NCBI GenBank assembly: GCA_023398495.1
Contig: JAEWSG010000153.1
Location: 1-6,761 of the forward strand
DNA length: 6,761 nt
Direction: 5' to 3'
Source: Bacillota bacterium
GTDB taxonomy: Bacteria; Bacillota; Clostridia; Acetivibrionales; Acetivibrionaceae
A program made the translations under genes and the position numbers. The notes beneath the pieces were generated by a model, which was not told where the DNA came from, did not search any database, and was given only the letters and a program-made list of their open reading frames with translations. Positions 5,975-6,761 of the stretch are shown piece after piece. Positions within the stretch are counted from its first letter, which is position 1; every line of letters begins with the position of its first letter.

Positions 5975-6414
5975 TGAAAAAGCCTTACCTATCTAATTAT
6001 ATGGAGGAACATGCCTTTGTAAATAGTACAGGAACATACTATGATAGCTTAATGCAAATTTCATATGTTAATTCTAGTAAGCTTCATAAAGTAATTGAAA
6101 AAAGGCATTTTGGAGGAACAAGGGAAACACGGTGTATTGAAAATACTGATCCTGATGAAACTTTTTTGTCTGGAAGCTCTATTATTACTGAAACTATTGA
6201 GGATAGTGACCCTGATGAAATGTCACTACATGGTAGTACTAAACAAACTTTTACAATAGAGGAAACTGATCCAGATGAAATGTTTTCATCTGGTGATTCT
6301 AGGTCAACAAAAACAATGGAAGATAGTGACCCAGATGAGATATGTGTATTTGGGCAAACAGTGGAAACTTCTACAATAGAAGATAGTGATGCTGATGAGA
6401 TGCTTATACTTTAG
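5974..6414 (+). CDS. Graspetide precursor with five 20-residue core repeats
   Basis: 146 residues: a leader of 46 (opening MKKPYLSNYMEEHAF) then five phased repeats of exactly 20 residues each (47-66, 67-86, 87-106, 107-126, 127-146) with no spacer or follower. Each repeat fits G-x-[TS]-x-x-T-x-[TC]-[IM]-E-x-[ST]-D-[PA]-D-E with a variable last four. Positions 3, 6, 10, 13 and 15 give TxxTxxxExxDxD, the core motif I recall for thuringinin-type (group 3) graspetides, where Thr and acidic side chains become ester rings. T8 and E16 are also kept, so a third ring may form. Repeat 1 has Cys instead of Thr at position 8. The overlap with the membrane gene and the ATP-grasp gene in the same run confirm the role. 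A Gly-Gly at 47-48 marks the leader-core border, but no GG-type peptidase or exporter is encoded nearby. Confidence 0.93.
   Translation: MKKPYLSNYMEEHAFVNSTGTYYDSLMQISYVNSSKLHKVIEKRHFGGTRETRCIENTDPDETFLSGSSIITETIEDSDPDEMSLHGSTKQTFTIEETDPDEMFSSGDSRSTKTMEDSDPDEICVFGQTVETSTIEDSDADEMLIL
6112..6411 (+). repeat. Five tandem 60-bp repeats coding the peptide cores
   Basis: Units begin at 6112, 6172, 6232, 6292 and 6352, each 60 bases, and run up to the stop codon. DNA identity is highest over the stretch coding acidic residues (GATCCTGATGAAA and variants) and low elsewhere. The repeats have therefore diverged while keeping the ring-forming residues, which indicates selection on the protein pattern and not a fresh DNA slippage event. 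Confidence 0.95.
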
Positions 6415-6481
6415 AGTTTTAACTTATTATTGTTTTAGCTTCAGAAGATAAAAATACAATGGAACAACTTACTTTACAGAG

Positions 6482-6517
6482 AAAACACTATTTATTAATG
6501 TTAATAGACATGTTTTT
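6482..6517 (+). terminator. AT-rich hairpin with T-run, possible terminator of the long operon
   Basis: AAAACA (6482-6487) pairs with TGTTTT (6511-6516), and inside it TTTATTA (6491-6497) pairs with TAATAGA (6502-6508) with one G-T wobble. The outer arm ends in five T. It lies 68 bases after the stop of the precursor gene. The stem is very AT-rich, so strength is doubtful. Confidence 0.4.
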
Positions 6518-6530
6518 ACTATACTCTTCG

Positions 6531-6546
6531 CAAAGGTATACCTTTG
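6531..6546. repeat. Perfect 16-bp palindrome CAAAGGTATACCTTTG
   Basis: The sequence equals its own reverse complement over 16 bases. It is not followed by a T-run, so it is a poor terminator; it could be a binding site for a dimeric protein. Its position, about 90 bases inside IRR with no gene beyond it, argues against a role as operator for a cargo gene. Confidence 0.6.
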
Positions 6547-6634
6547 TGGCCGTTTTAAAAAGTGACATAAAGATATTTAATTAATTAGTATTATTATGTG
6601 CAATAACCTGTGCTTATCGGCTCTCGGCTCCAAA

Positions 6635-6761
6635 GGTCTAAAAAATGAGACAGAATTGTACAAAGATTGTTCGATTGCATTTTTGTAAATACTCGGACTA
6701 AACTACAAGCAAATTATAGGGTATGGTATAAATGTGAAAAGCTTTTTTCAGTAGTAGTTTT
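6635..6761 (-). repeat. Right terminal inverted repeat (IRR), 127 bp
   Basis: Exact reverse complement of 1-127. Immediately inside it, GGCTCC (6626-6631) corresponds to GGAGCC at 130-135 on the left, with AAA here in place of two bases there. Full identity over 127 bases implies either recent duplication or transposition, or continuing correction between the ends by recombination. Confidence 0.97.

Larger units (their letters stand above)
6415..6634. other. Non-coding region between the precursor gene and the right terminal repeat
   Basis: 220 bases without a convincing gene. A 41-codon open frame at 6459-6584 has no good ribosome site and no recognisable motif. The stretch holds a terminator-like hairpin (6482-6517), a 16-bp palindrome (6531-6546) and, at its right edge, the tandem CGGCTC-TCGGCTCC next to IRR, the most GC-rich spot in the region. 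Confidence 0.6.
1..6761. mobile_element. Transposon-like cargo element bounded by 127-bp perfect inverted repeats, no transposase
   Basis: The two ends of the window are exact reverse complements over 127 bases. Everything between them is eight same-strand cargo genes of defence and peptide-biosynthesis type. No transposase, recombinase, replication or conjugation gene is visible on either strand, so the element would have to be moved in trans. Because the window stops at the outermost base of each repeat, a target-site duplication cannot be checked here. Alternatives are an invertible segment, a small linear replicon with terminal repeats, or an assembly artefact. The last is less likely because the repeats flank a coherent, non-palindromic gene set. 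Boundary repeats are certain; mobility is inferred. Confidence 0.72.

Noticed and set aside
6112..6411. Tandem repeats considered as a CRISPR array or as an acidic surface protein
   Set aside because: The 60-bp units are in frame, have no spacer and repeat pattern of CRISPR, and keep graspetide ring residues beside an ATP-grasp maturase gene.
6433..6453. Imperfect inverted repeat TTTTAGCTTC / GAAGATAAAA as terminator
   Set aside because: The T-run is on the 5' arm and A-run on the 3' arm, the loop would be too tight and one pair mismatches; the hairpin at 6482-6517 is the better candidate.
6459..6584. Plus-strand open frame of 41 codons after the precursor gene (begins MEQLTLQRKHY)
   Set aside because: It has only a weak upstream purine run, runs through the hairpin and the 16-bp palindrome, and shows no known motif; a transposase relic was considered but no family signature is visible.

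Overview
The window is a complete, compact accessory element of an AT-rich, low-GC Gram-positive bacterium (Firmicutes, either Clostridia or Bacilli). The AT-rich base use, strong AGGAGG-type ribosome sites and TTG start codons support this; the exact genus cannot be read from the sequence. The first and last 127 bases are perfect inverted copies of each other, so the window runs exactly from one terminal inverted repeat (IRL) to the other (IRR). There is no transposase, integrase, relaxase, replication protein or polymerase between them. The simplest reading is a non-autonomous transposon-like cargo element whose enzyme would come from elsewhere.

All eight convincing genes lie on the + strand. 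Left part (392-1726): a stand-alone Toll/interleukin-1 receptor (TIR) domain protein, then a TIR domain fused to a three-segment membrane domain. Positions 1727-1990 are non-coding, with a hairpin, inverted repeats and a good promoter. Middle part (1991-3919): two more stand-alone TIR proteins of different subfamilies, then a caspase-like cysteine protease that starts one base after the second TIR gene. Right part (3948-6414): an ATP-grasp graspetide (omega-ester peptide) macrocyclase, a membrane protein of unknown family, and a precursor peptide with a 46-residue leader and five perfectly phased 20-residue core repeats. The last three genes overlap or abut. Positions 6415-6634 are non-coding and hold a terminator-like hairpin and a 16-bp palindrome.

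The TIR plus caspase pair matches the logic of recently described Thoeris systems, in which a TIR enzyme senses infection, makes a nucleotide signal from NAD, and that signal switches on a caspase-like protease. The TIR plus TIR-membrane pair on the left looks like a second system whose effector would be a membrane protein. The graspetide genes follow the caspase gene by only 28 bases with no promoter visible between them, so defence and peptide genes probably share one transcript. Whether the peptide belongs to the immune response, is a substrate of the protease, or is only a second cargo cannot be decided from sequence. That junction, together with the transposase-free boundary repeats, is the most unusual part of the window.
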